Positions 1 through 4,845 of a stretch of 5,607 bases of DNA are shown piece by piece (position 1 is the stretch's first letter; every line of letters begins with the position of its first letter). The stretch spans positions 1 to 5,607 of the forward strand of contig QNFJ01000148.1 of assembly GCA_003646305.1 (NCBI GenBank), given 5' to 3'. The notes beneath the pieces are model-generated. The model made no database searches and was not told the origin of the DNA. It was given only the letters and a program-made list of their open reading frames with translations. The position numbers and the translations under genes were made by a program. This DNA comes from Gammaproteobacteria bacterium (GTDB lineage Bacteria > Pseudomonadota > Gammaproteobacteria > Methylococcales > UBA2780).

Positions 1-41
1 AGACCAATAATTCCAATTTTTACATTATCAAGAGAAAACAT
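1..41 (-). CDS. tviB: Nucleotide-sugar dehydrogenase, TviB-like (5' end only)
   Basis: Only the first 13 codons and part of the fourteenth lie in the window, read on the minus strand from an ATG at 41-39. They translate as MFSLDNVKIGIIG plus a partial Leu codon. This is the beginning of the N-terminal Rossmann strand (VKIxIIGLGYVGLP in the family) of UDP-sugar dehydrogenases. The MFxxxxVKI lead-in resembles TviB/VipA, the UDP-N-acetylglucosamine C-6 dehydrogenase of Vi antigen synthesis. A good ribosome binding site, GGAG at 50-47, sits 5 bases before the ATG. Family members oxidise C6 of a UDP-sugar with NAD+ in the cytoplasm to make uronic or aminouronic acid donors, which fits a polysaccharide locus. 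Substrate and exact subfamily cannot be decided from so few residues. Another UDP-glucose/GlcNAc/ManNAc dehydrogenase is possible, so the symbol is provisional. Confidence 0.68.
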   Translation of the reverse strand, partial: MFSLDNVKIGIIG

Positions 42-159
42 TTCAGCTCCGTGAGAGAATTTTATCCGTAATTTTTAATGAATCTGGTAAAAGGATAGAT
101 GATTCACTAAAATTTTTGGCTATATTATCCAGCTTTTTTCATTTCAGAGAGAGGGAATT
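42..159. promoter_or_regulatory. Divergent intergenic region between dehydrogenase and cNMP-fold gene
   Basis: These 118 bases separate two divergently transcribed genes, so at least two promoters are expected here. The stretch is strongly AT-rich. On the plus strand the best -10-like hexamers are TATATT at 121-126 and TATTAT at 123-128, about 32 bases before the TTG start, but no convincing -35 sits 16-18 bases upstream. On the minus strand TAAAAT (64-59) is a -10-like hexamer, also without a good -35. A 6-bp inverted repeat TGAATC/GATTCA (79-84 and 101-106) is present and may be chance. No GG-N10-GC sigma-54 signature was found on either strand. The promoter role comes from gene orientation, not from strong motifs. 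Confidence 0.45.
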
Positions 160-636
160 TTGAAAACGATATTTAACCAGCTACTTGAGCGACCCAATTT
201 TAAGGAGGGTGTGGTATGGAAGAAAGTCCATTTTGAGACAAATGAGACAATTATTAAAGAGGATGAGAGTAGTGGTTGTGTCTATCTGCTTTTTAGTGGG
301 AAAGCCAGAGTGGTGGCCAATATAAGCATGGGTGGGGAGCGTATGTTGCATCCGGGATTTCGGGATTTAGAGGCGGGTGAGGTCTTTGGTGAATTATCCT
401 TGATAGATAACGAACCGCATTCCACCAGTGTGGTGGCAATCGGTGAGTGCGAGATTGTGGTTATAAAAAATGACCTTTTTCTTGCTTACCTGGATGAGAA
501 TCCTGTTGATGGATACAGAGTATTCAGGGCGCTTTCAAAGACTTTAGTAGAGAGGCTTAGAAAGACAAATGCCAAGGCTTTTTCGCTTTACGCCTGGGGA
601 TTGAAAGTACATGGCTTTGAAGAGTATTTAAAGTAG
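160..636 (+). CDS. Stand-alone cyclic-nucleotide-binding-fold (CRP-like effector) protein
   Basis: This 158-aa protein consists of one cNMP-binding jelly-roll domain (about residues 20-125) plus C-terminal helix. Visible hallmarks are the GxxxYLLFSGKARV strand-turn region (about 39-51), a LEAGEVFGELSLID segment with FGEL at 76-79, and the following phosphate-binding-cassette loop. The usual phosphate-binding Arg of that cassette (RSA/RAA) appears replaced by His87-Ser88-Thr89, so cAMP or cGMP binding is uncertain. The protein ends about 30 residues after the barrel and has no helix-turn-helix, so it is not a CRP/FNR transcription factor. It has no signal peptide or membrane segment and is probably cytoplasmic. 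The TTG start is supported by GAGGG at 151-155, four bases upstream, and no ATG lies nearby in frame. It is followed at 99 bp by a PilZ gene. A role as a second-messenger or protein-interaction module for polysaccharide control is inference. Confidence 0.85.
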   Translation: MKTIFNQLLERPNFKEGVVWKKVHFETNETIIKEDESSGCVYLLFSGKARVVANISMGGERMLHPGFRDLEAGEVFGELSLIDNEPHSTSVVAIGECEIVVIKNDLFLAYLDENPVDGYRVFRALSKTLVERLRKTNAKAFSLYAWGLKVHGFEEYLK

Positions 637-735
637 TTGGTAGCCGCCCTGAACAGGCAAAATTAAGGGTGTTGATTTTTGAACATGTTATGTTAGTGTC
701 CCGATCAGGCTTGGATAAAAAATTAAAGGGTAAAA
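637..735 (+). other. Short intergenic gap between cNMP-fold and PilZ genes
   Basis: These 99 bases contain no open frame of note. They hold AACATGTT (682-689, a perfect 8-bp palindrome) and -35-like hexamers (TTGATT at 672-677, TTGAAC at 679-684), but no -10 hexamer at proper spacing. The ribosome binding site of the PilZ gene (AAAGGG, 725-730) lies 5 bases before its ATG. I see no terminator hairpin, so the two genes may be co-transcribed. Confidence 0.4.
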
Positions 736-1065
736 ATGGAACAGAGATCATGTTTAAGGTCGGCGGTTAAGATTCCTGTCCTGGTGGATAGCGTTGGTGT
801 TAGTGATATTCGATGTGCCTCTAGAGACGTAGGTATGGGTGGGATGTTTTTGGAGGCGAGTCTGTCTGACCTGTCAAAGGGCGAGGAGATTAATGTTGTG
901 TTCTCTTTGCCTTCTGAAAAGGGCGATAGAAAATACTCTTTAACAGCCCGAGTGGTTCGTGTTGAAGAAGATGGTTTTGGTCTCATCTTTTTTAATACGG
1001 ATACAGCAACATTCCGCACTCTTCAGGAATTATTGAAATACAGTAAAAGGCAAAATTTGCACTAG
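736..1065 (+). CDS. Small PilZ-domain protein (putative c-di-GMP effector)
   Basis: This 109-aa protein is essentially one PilZ domain. The N-terminal RxxxR c-di-GMP motif is present as R4-SCL-R8. The second motif, normally D/N-x-S-x-x-G, reads D31-V-G-M-G-G36 followed by MFLE, so Ser is replaced by Gly; DxGxGGMF variants occur in many PilZ proteins. Beta strands follow, including LTARVVRVEEDGFGLIFFN near residues 70-90, which matches the usual end of the barrel, and then a short C-terminal helix. PilZ domains bind cyclic di-GMP and act allosterically on partners controlling exopolysaccharide, motility or adhesion. The protein is predicted cytoplasmic. The ATG at 736 is supported by AAAGGG five bases upstream. 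The partner is unknown. The neighbours, a cNMP-fold protein and an initiating sugar transferase, suggest a role in polysaccharide synthesis (inference). Confidence 0.88.
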   Translation: MEQRSCLRSAVKIPVLVDSVGVSDIRCASRDVGMGGMFLEASLSDLSKGEEINVVFSLPSEKGDRKYSLTARVVRVEEDGFGLIFFNTDTATFRTLQELLKYSKRQNLH

Positions 1066-1111
1066 ACTTGGTATCCAGTGTGAATATATCTGGAGTGGAT
1101 GGCGGGGAGCT

Positions 1112-1149
1112 ATTCGCATTACTGATTTAAATCAATTCGTATGCGAATT
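1112..1149. promoter_or_regulatory. Palindrome cluster with FNR/Anr-like box (candidate operator)
   Basis: Three overlapping symmetric elements lie within 38 bp. First, ATTCGCAT (1112-1119) and its exact reverse complement ATGCGAAT (1141-1148) form a perfect 8-bp inverted repeat with a 21-base gap. Second, the perfect 12-bp palindrome TGATTTAAATCA (1123-1134) sits inside a CTGAT-TTAA-ATCAA string (1122-1135), which matches the FNR/Anr consensus TTGAT-N4-ATCAA at 9 of 10 positions. Third, AATTCG-TATG-CGAATT (1134-1149) has 6-bp arms. The octamer ATTCG(C/T)AT occurs three times: 1112-1119, 1135-1142, and inverted at 1148-1141. The palindromes are seen directly; the binding protein is inferred. 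Confidence 0.5.
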
Positions 1150-1157
1150 TATGGAGT

Positions 1158-1163
1158 TATCCT
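1158..1163 (+). promoter_or_regulatory. Candidate -10 element downstream of FNR-like box
   Basis: TATCCT matches TATAAT at four of six positions. If the FNR-like palindrome (centre 1128/1129) sat at -41.5, as in class II FNR/CRP-type promoters, transcription would start at 1170 and the -10 would fall exactly at 1158-1163. This geometry is the main support; the hexamer alone is weak. The implied leader to the ATG at 1300 would be about 130 bases. Confidence 0.25.
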
Positions 1164-1283
1164 GCTACGGAGAGGGGTTTGGTTTTTTAGCTGAGAGTGG
1201 GTGGATAACTCGCCTTAGTTTCGAGGACTTCTGATCAGTGGTAGTTGGGATCTGCTCGACTGCAAATACTTGCGTTTTAATTT

Positions 1284-1288
1284 AGGGA
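1284..1288 (+). promoter_or_regulatory. Ribosome binding site that decides the sugar transferase start
   Basis: AGGGA lies 11 bases before the ATG at 1300, somewhat long but usable. The alternative in-frame TTG at 1270 has no purine-rich site upstream, and this AGGGA would lie inside its coding sequence. The ATG start also yields the MVRIFRHYIS N-terminus typical of the family. Confidence 0.5.
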
Positions 1289-1299
1289 TAGCAATTTTC

Positions 1300-2682
1300 A
1301 TGGTTCGGATTTTTCGTCATTATATTTCGGGGGCATTTTTAGGACTGATCCTTCTTGAGGCGACGGTTTTCTTTTCAGCACTTTATCTAGGTAAGGCGTT
1401 GCGTTTTTATGAGCCCGATGTTGTCCAACTTGGGTTGTTTGTCCCGTCACTACTCTATTCAGTCGTCATGCTTATTTGTATGACAGGCATGGGGCTTTAT
1501 CAGAGAAACCAGGGCTGGGGTTCGGCGGAGACGGTTCTAAGGATATTAGGTTCTTTTTTCCTTGGTGTGTTGGGGATGAGTCTCGTCTTCTACGTATTCC
1601 CTGAGCTGCTTGTTGGGCGAGGAATTCTCGGCTTTGCATTTCTGTTTTCAGTAGCTGGGGTTTCAACTTCAAGGGTACTATTTTATCGGTACGCGGATAA
1701 TCACCAACTCAAAAGGCATGTTTTGATTTTGGGCGCGGGGGAGGATGCTCAGAAAATTCTCGACCTTGAAAAAAGCAAACAACATCAAAATATTCATGTG
1801 GTTGGCTGTATAGCGATGCCCACTGAATCACCGGTTGTGGCGGAGGATCACCTATTATTTCCAAAGGTTTCGCTGATTGAATTTGTCACAAGCAGAGATG
1901 TCGATGAGATTGTTGTCGCGCCTGATGACCGTCGGTTGGGGCTGCCGGTGGATGATCTTCTAGATTGCAAGATGAGTGGTTTTGAGGTTGTGGATATGCT
2001 GACCTTTTTTGAAAGAGAGGCGGGCATTATTAGGGTGGATTGCCTTCATCCAAGTTGGCTGGTTTTTTCTGATGGTTTTCGCTCCGGAACAATTAGAGAT
2101 GTTACGAAACGTTTGTTCGATATTACCGCGAGCTTGATTATTTTGTTTTTTACGCTGCCATTTTTTATTCTCGCAGCACTGGCTGTTTATTTGGAAGGGG
2201 GCGGGCGTGACCCGGTTTTTTATAGCCAGACGAGAGTGGGGATGAACTGGCGTTTATTTAAAGTAATTAAGTTCCGTAGTATGAGGGCTGATGCAGAGAA
2301 GAATGGCGCCCAATGGGCGGTTAAGAATGATAATCGAGTCACTAAAATAGGGCGTTTTATCCGCAAATGCCGCATTGACGAGCTGCCCCAACTGTTTAAT
2401 GTGCTCAAAGGAGATATGAGTTTCGTGGGACCTAGGCCTGAGCGTCCTGAGTTTGTTGAAAAATTCACAGAGACAATTCCCTTTTACGTGGAAAGGCATC
2501 GGGTAAAGCCAGGTATAACAGGGTGGGCGCAGCTTTGTTATCCTTATGGCTCATCTGAAAAAGATGCAGTTGAAAAACTGAAATATGATCTCTACTACGT
2601 CAAAAACTACAGCCTTTTTCTGGATTTATTGATTATTCTACAGACCACTGAGGTGGTTTTATGGGGAAAAGGGGCGCAGTAA
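1300..2682 (+). CDS. Exosortase-associated polyprenyl-phosphate sugar-1-phosphate transferase (TIGR03013/EpsB_2 type)
   Basis: This 460-aa inner-membrane enzyme is expected to move a sugar-1-phosphate from a nucleotide sugar onto undecaprenyl phosphate, the first step of exopolysaccharide repeat assembly. About four N-terminal membrane helices (roughly 10-30, 43-66, 79-100, 106-128) are followed by a Rossmann-like domain starting HVLILGAGEDA at 140. A family-typical PSWLVFSDGF segment and the C-terminal bacterial sugar transferase domain come next. That domain opens with KRLFD (270-274) and a hydrophobic helix, then shows KFRSM (324-328), RIDELPQLFN with the catalytic-type Asp360-Glu361 pair, SFVGPRPE (374-381) and PGITGWAQ (404-411). 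Length and architecture match the PEP-CTERM/EpsH-associated transferases, related to WbaP/WcaJ. A longer version from TTG at 1270 is possible but unlikely. It lies 54 bp upstream of prsK with no terminator between, so co-transcription is likely. The sugar used cannot be read from the sequence. Confidence 0.93.
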   Translation: MVRIFRHYISGAFLGLILLEATVFFSALYLGKALRFYEPDVVQLGLFVPSLLYSVVMLICMTGMGLYQRNQGWGSAETVLRILGSFFLGVLGMSLVFYVFPELLVGRGILGFAFLFSVAGVSTSRVLFYRYADNHQLKRHVLILGAGEDAQKILDLEKSKQHQNIHVVGCIAMPTESPVVAEDHLLFPKVSLIEFVTSRDVDEIVVAPDDRRLGLPVDDLLDCKMSGFEVVDMLTFFEREAGIIRVDCLHPSWLVFSDGFRSGTIRDVTKRLFDITASLIILFFTLPFFILAALAVYLEGGGRDPVFYSQTRVGMNWRLFKVIKFRSMRADAEKNGAQWAVKNDNRVTKIGRFIRKCRIDELPQLFNVLKGDMSFVGPRPERPEFVEKFTETIPFYVERHRVKPGITGWAQLCYPYGSSEKDAVEKLKYDLYYVKNYSLFLDLLIILQTTEVVLWGKGAQ

Positions 2683-2736
2683 TCGTTGCTATTCGACGGT
2701 TATTGACCACAATCAATTCGTGATGGTGAGAATCTA
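2683..2736 (+). other. Gap between sugar transferase and prsK, with prsK ribosome binding site
   Basis: The 54-bp gap has no hairpin or convincing promoter. TTGACC at 2703-2708 resembles a -35 but has no -10 at correct spacing. GGTGAG at 2725-2730 lies six bases before the GTG start of prsK and supports that start. The string AATCAATTCGT (2711-2721) repeats 11 bases found at 1130-1140. Confidence 0.5.
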
Positions 2737-4845
2737 GTGGATGATGTCTCAGATATTGCACTATTTAGCTACCTGTCGGCTATTGTCGGCTATCTTGTTT
2801 TAACACTTTTATTATTAACCAGTTGGAGAGGCCGTTCAGAAGGCGGTTTACTGGTGACTGCTTCTGCGGTAACCACAGTTTGGGCGGCGGCTTTCCTGCT
2901 CCAGGAAAGCTTGCATGCTATCCCATCAGCTATCATCTGGTCTCTTGATATAATCAAAACTGCTTGCTGGCTCTATTTTATATGGAAAATCCTCAACTAC
3001 GCATTTACGGGAAATAAAACGGGTTCATTTTTCTTTAGGCATTCGCGGCAACTTATTTTTATATTGGCAGGAACACTTCTTTTCTTAGTTTGGATTTCTG
3101 AAATAGAAAACGAGTGGGCTAACGCTTTCCTTAATCCTCAATGGCAGATTTTTGGCCATGTACTGTTAGCTCTATTTGGCTTAGGCTTGATTGAGCAGCT
3201 GTACCGCAATACGCGGCCCGAGCAACGTTGGTCGATAAAATTCTTATGTTTAGCAATAGGTGGCCTGTTTGCCTATGATTTTTTCCTCTACTCTGATGCG
3301 CTGCTCTTCAAACGCATAGACTCCACGCTTTGGGAGGCTCGTGGCTTTTTTAGCGCCATGCTGGTTCCGCTTATTATGATCTCAGCTGCGCGTAATCCTG
3401 AATGGTCGTTGAATGTTTTTATCTCTCGTGGTGTTGTTTTTCACTCAGCAACATTAGTTGCGGCTGGGATTTACCTTCTAATTATGGCGACAGCTGGCTA
3501 TTACATTCGCCTGTATGGAGGGGAGTGGGGTGCTGTTGCGCAAATGGCTTTTCTGGGGGGGGCAATTGTTGTACTGATTGTTCTGCTATTTTCTGGGCAG
3601 ATTAGAAGTCGTATTCGAGTTTTTTTGAGTAAACACTTCTTTAGCTATACCTATGATTATCGCGATGAATGGATTCGGATTATCTCCACGTTATCTGGAG
3701 AAACAAGCGACCTGCCATTACCAGAAAGGACTATTCTGACTATTTCGCAACTAGTTGAAAGCCCAAGTGGATTGCTTTGGCTGAAGGGTAAAGGAGATTC
3801 TTTTCAAAAACGGGCAGAGTACGGAGAGCCCGGCATTCCTATTCGAGAAATCAAAAGTGATAGCTCGTTAGTTAAATTTTTAGAGAACAAAGGCTGGGTT
3901 GTTAATCTAGACGAGTGTGGAATACTGCCTGAATTGTATGAGGGATTTAGCGCACCCGACTGGGTGGATAAGTTTGATAACTGCTGGCTGTTTGTTCCTT
4001 TATTTAAAGGGGAGCAACTCTTTGGCATTATTTTACTGACGAATCCTCGGACACCCATAAACTGGAATTGGGAAGTAATTGATTTGCTGAAGACAGCAAG
4101 CAATCAAGCGGCCAGTTATCTGATCCTGGACGAAACAGCCCGAGAACTGGCAGAGGCGCGCCAGTTTGAAGGGTTTAATCGGCTATCTGCTTTCGTTATT
4201 CATGACCTGAAGAACCTTATTGCCCAGTTAACGTTGGTTGTGAGGAATGCGGAAAAACATTCTGGCAATCCAGAGTTTATGAAAGATGCAATTGGGACCG
4301 TTGATCACGCAGTTGGGAAAATGAACCGTCTGATGACGCAACTCAAAAATGCAGGTTCAGCAGAAAATCACCAGAATATTGAACTGGGAGCCCTGCTAGA
4401 AAGTGTTGTGGAATCTCGTTCAGTACAACAACCTGTGCCAATAGTTAAAAAGGCTGAGCTAGCATATACTTCGGCAAATAAAGACCGCCTTTATGCAGCA
4501 ATTGAGCACATTATTCAAAATGCTCAAGATGCAGCAACCGCAAAAGGAAAAGTTGATTTACGACTACATATTGAGGAAAAGAGAGCTATAGTTGAGATCG
4601 AAGACAACGGTTGCGGTATGGATGAGTTGTTTATACGAAATCGGCTTTTCAAGCCTTTTGAAACGACAAAAGGACTAACGGGAATGGGTATAGGTGCTTA
4701 TGAGAGCCAGGAGTACTTGCACTCACTCGGTGGAGAGTTACTTGTCACTAGCTCTGTGGGGGAAGGCAGCCTTTTTCGGCTTGAATTACCTTTGGAGGAA
4801 CGACCCGTAACTAATAGCTCAAGAGATAATGGAGTTTTAATTTGA
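2737..4845 (+). CDS. prsK: PEP-CTERM system membrane histidine kinase PrsK
   Basis: This is a 702-aa sensor kinase. The first ~285 residues are very hydrophobic, with about eight or nine membrane helices, a family-typical multi-span sensor rather than a periplasmic one. After it comes KHFFSYTYDYRDEW (299-312), a conserved join characteristic of PrsK, then a GAF-like domain (about 315-465). The kinase core shows an H box IHDLKNL with phospho-acceptor His489, an N box QNAQDA with Asn595 and Asp598, a G1 box DNGCG (623-627), and KPFETTKG followed by GMGIGA (649-654) as G2. All catalytic boxes look intact. It should autophosphorylate and pass phosphate to PrsR, encoded immediately downstream with a 4-bp overlap. 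The GTG start is supported by GGTGAG six bases upstream and gives the MDDVSDIALFSYLSAIVGY beginning expected of the family. A G8 run (3555-3562) and a 10-bp tandem duplication (2774-2793) lie inside the membrane-domain coding sequence. Confidence 0.95.
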   Translation: MDDVSDIALFSYLSAIVGYLVLTLLLLTSWRGRSEGGLLVTASAVTTVWAAAFLLQESLHAIPSAIIWSLDIIKTACWLYFIWKILNYAFTGNKTGSFFFRHSRQLIFILAGTLLFLVWISEIENEWANAFLNPQWQIFGHVLLALFGLGLIEQLYRNTRPEQRWSIKFLCLAIGGLFAYDFFLYSDALLFKRIDSTLWEARGFFSAMLVPLIMISAARNPEWSLNVFISRGVVFHSATLVAAGIYLLIMATAGYYIRLYGGEWGAVAQMAFLGGAIVVLIVLLFSGQIRSRIRVFLSKHFFSYTYDYRDEWIRIISTLSGETSDLPLPERTILTISQLVESPSGLLWLKGKGDSFQKRAEYGEPGIPIREIKSDSSLVKFLENKGWVVNLDECGILPELYEGFSAPDWVDKFDNCWLFVPLFKGEQLFGIILLTNPRTPINWNWEVIDLLKTASNQAASYLILDETARELAEARQFEGFNRLSAFVIHDLKNLIAQLTLVVRNAEKHSGNPEFMKDAIGTVDHAVGKMNRLMTQLKNAGSAENHQNIELGALLESVVESRSVQQPVPIVKKAELAYTSANKDRLYAAIEHIIQNAQDAATAKGKVDLRLHIEEKRAIVEIEDNGCGMDELFIRNRLFKPFETTKGLTGMGIGAYESQEYLHSLGGELLVTSSVGEGSLFRLELPLEERPVTNSSRDNGVLI
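2774..2793 (+). repeat. 10-bp tandem duplication within prsK
   Basis: TGTCGGCTAT occurs twice head to tail (2774-2783 and 2784-2793) in the codons for the first membrane helix. Because 10 is not a multiple of 3, gain or loss of one unit would shift the prsK frame. With only two units this may be chance. Confidence 0.85.
3555..3562 (+). repeat. G8 homopolymer within prsK
   Basis: Eight consecutive G residues cover the Leu-Gly-Gly-Ala codons of the last membrane helix before the cytoplasmic domains. Gain of one G would bring a TAG at 3603-3605 into frame, and loss of one G would bring a TGA at 3575-3577 into frame. Either product would lack the GAF and kinase domains. Confidence 0.9.
4831..4834 (+). 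promoter_or_regulatory. Ribosome binding site of prsR, inside the end of prsK
   Basis: GGAG lies seven bases before the TTG at 4842 and within the last codons of prsK. It supports the TTG start, which overlaps the prsK stop as TTGA (4842-4845) and suggests translational coupling. Confidence 0.65.

Larger units (their letters stand above)
1066..1299 (+). promoter_or_regulatory. 234-bp intergenic region upstream of sugar transferase
   Basis: I see no gene here. The left half holds the palindrome cluster at 1112-1149, described separately. The rest is G-rich on the plus strand, with no clear hairpin followed by a T run, so I call no terminator for the PilZ gene. A -10-like TATCCT lies at 1158-1163. 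The downstream end carries AGGGA (1284-1288), 11 bases before the ATG at 1300. The length and palindromes make this the likeliest promoter and leader region for the sugar transferase-prsK-prsR run of genes. Confidence 0.5.

Noticed and set aside
651..709. CCTGA/TCAGG inverted repeat in the gap after the cNMP-fold gene
   Set aside because: The arms are 5 bp and about 50 bases apart, so this is not a credible hairpin or operator without other evidence.
557..751. Minus-strand open frame of 64 codons across the end of the cNMP-fold gene
   Set aside because: It is antisense to a recognisable gene, has low complexity and no domain, and runs across the gap; it is a shadow frame.
723..1019. Minus-strand open frame of 98 codons opposite the PilZ gene
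   Set aside because: The plus-strand frame has clear PilZ motifs and a ribosome binding site; the antisense product is Ser/Thr/Arg-rich with no recognisable fold.
1079..1094. Possible CRP site starting TGTGA-N6
   Set aside because: The left half-site is perfect, but the right half (CTGGA) matches TCACA at only one of five positions.
1073..1094. Inverted repeat TCCAG/CTGGA after the PilZ gene as a terminator
   Set aside because: The stem is only 5 bp with a 12-base loop and no T run follows.
1096..1111. Possible sigma-54 promoter, TGGATGGCGGGGAGCT
   Set aside because: It has GG-N10-GC spacing but otherwise poor agreement with TGGCACG-N4-TTGC; this is likely chance in a G-rich stretch.
1270..1299. 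Ten-codon upstream extension of the sugar transferase from TTG at 1270
   Set aside because: No ribosome binding site precedes it, and the family N-terminus begins at the ATG at 1300 (MVRIFRHYIS).
2220..2499. Two overlapping minus-strand open frames within the sugar transferase
   Set aside because: They lie opposite the most conserved part of the transferase domain and are explained by its codon pattern.
3402..3605. Plus-strand 67-codon frame inside prsK
   Set aside because: It is an out-of-frame, Cys/Trp-rich translation of prsK membrane helices. It is useful only for showing where a +1 slip would terminate.
3804..4103. Minus-strand 99-codon frame inside prsK
   Set aside because: It is antisense to the GAF region with no domain or ribosome binding site seen.
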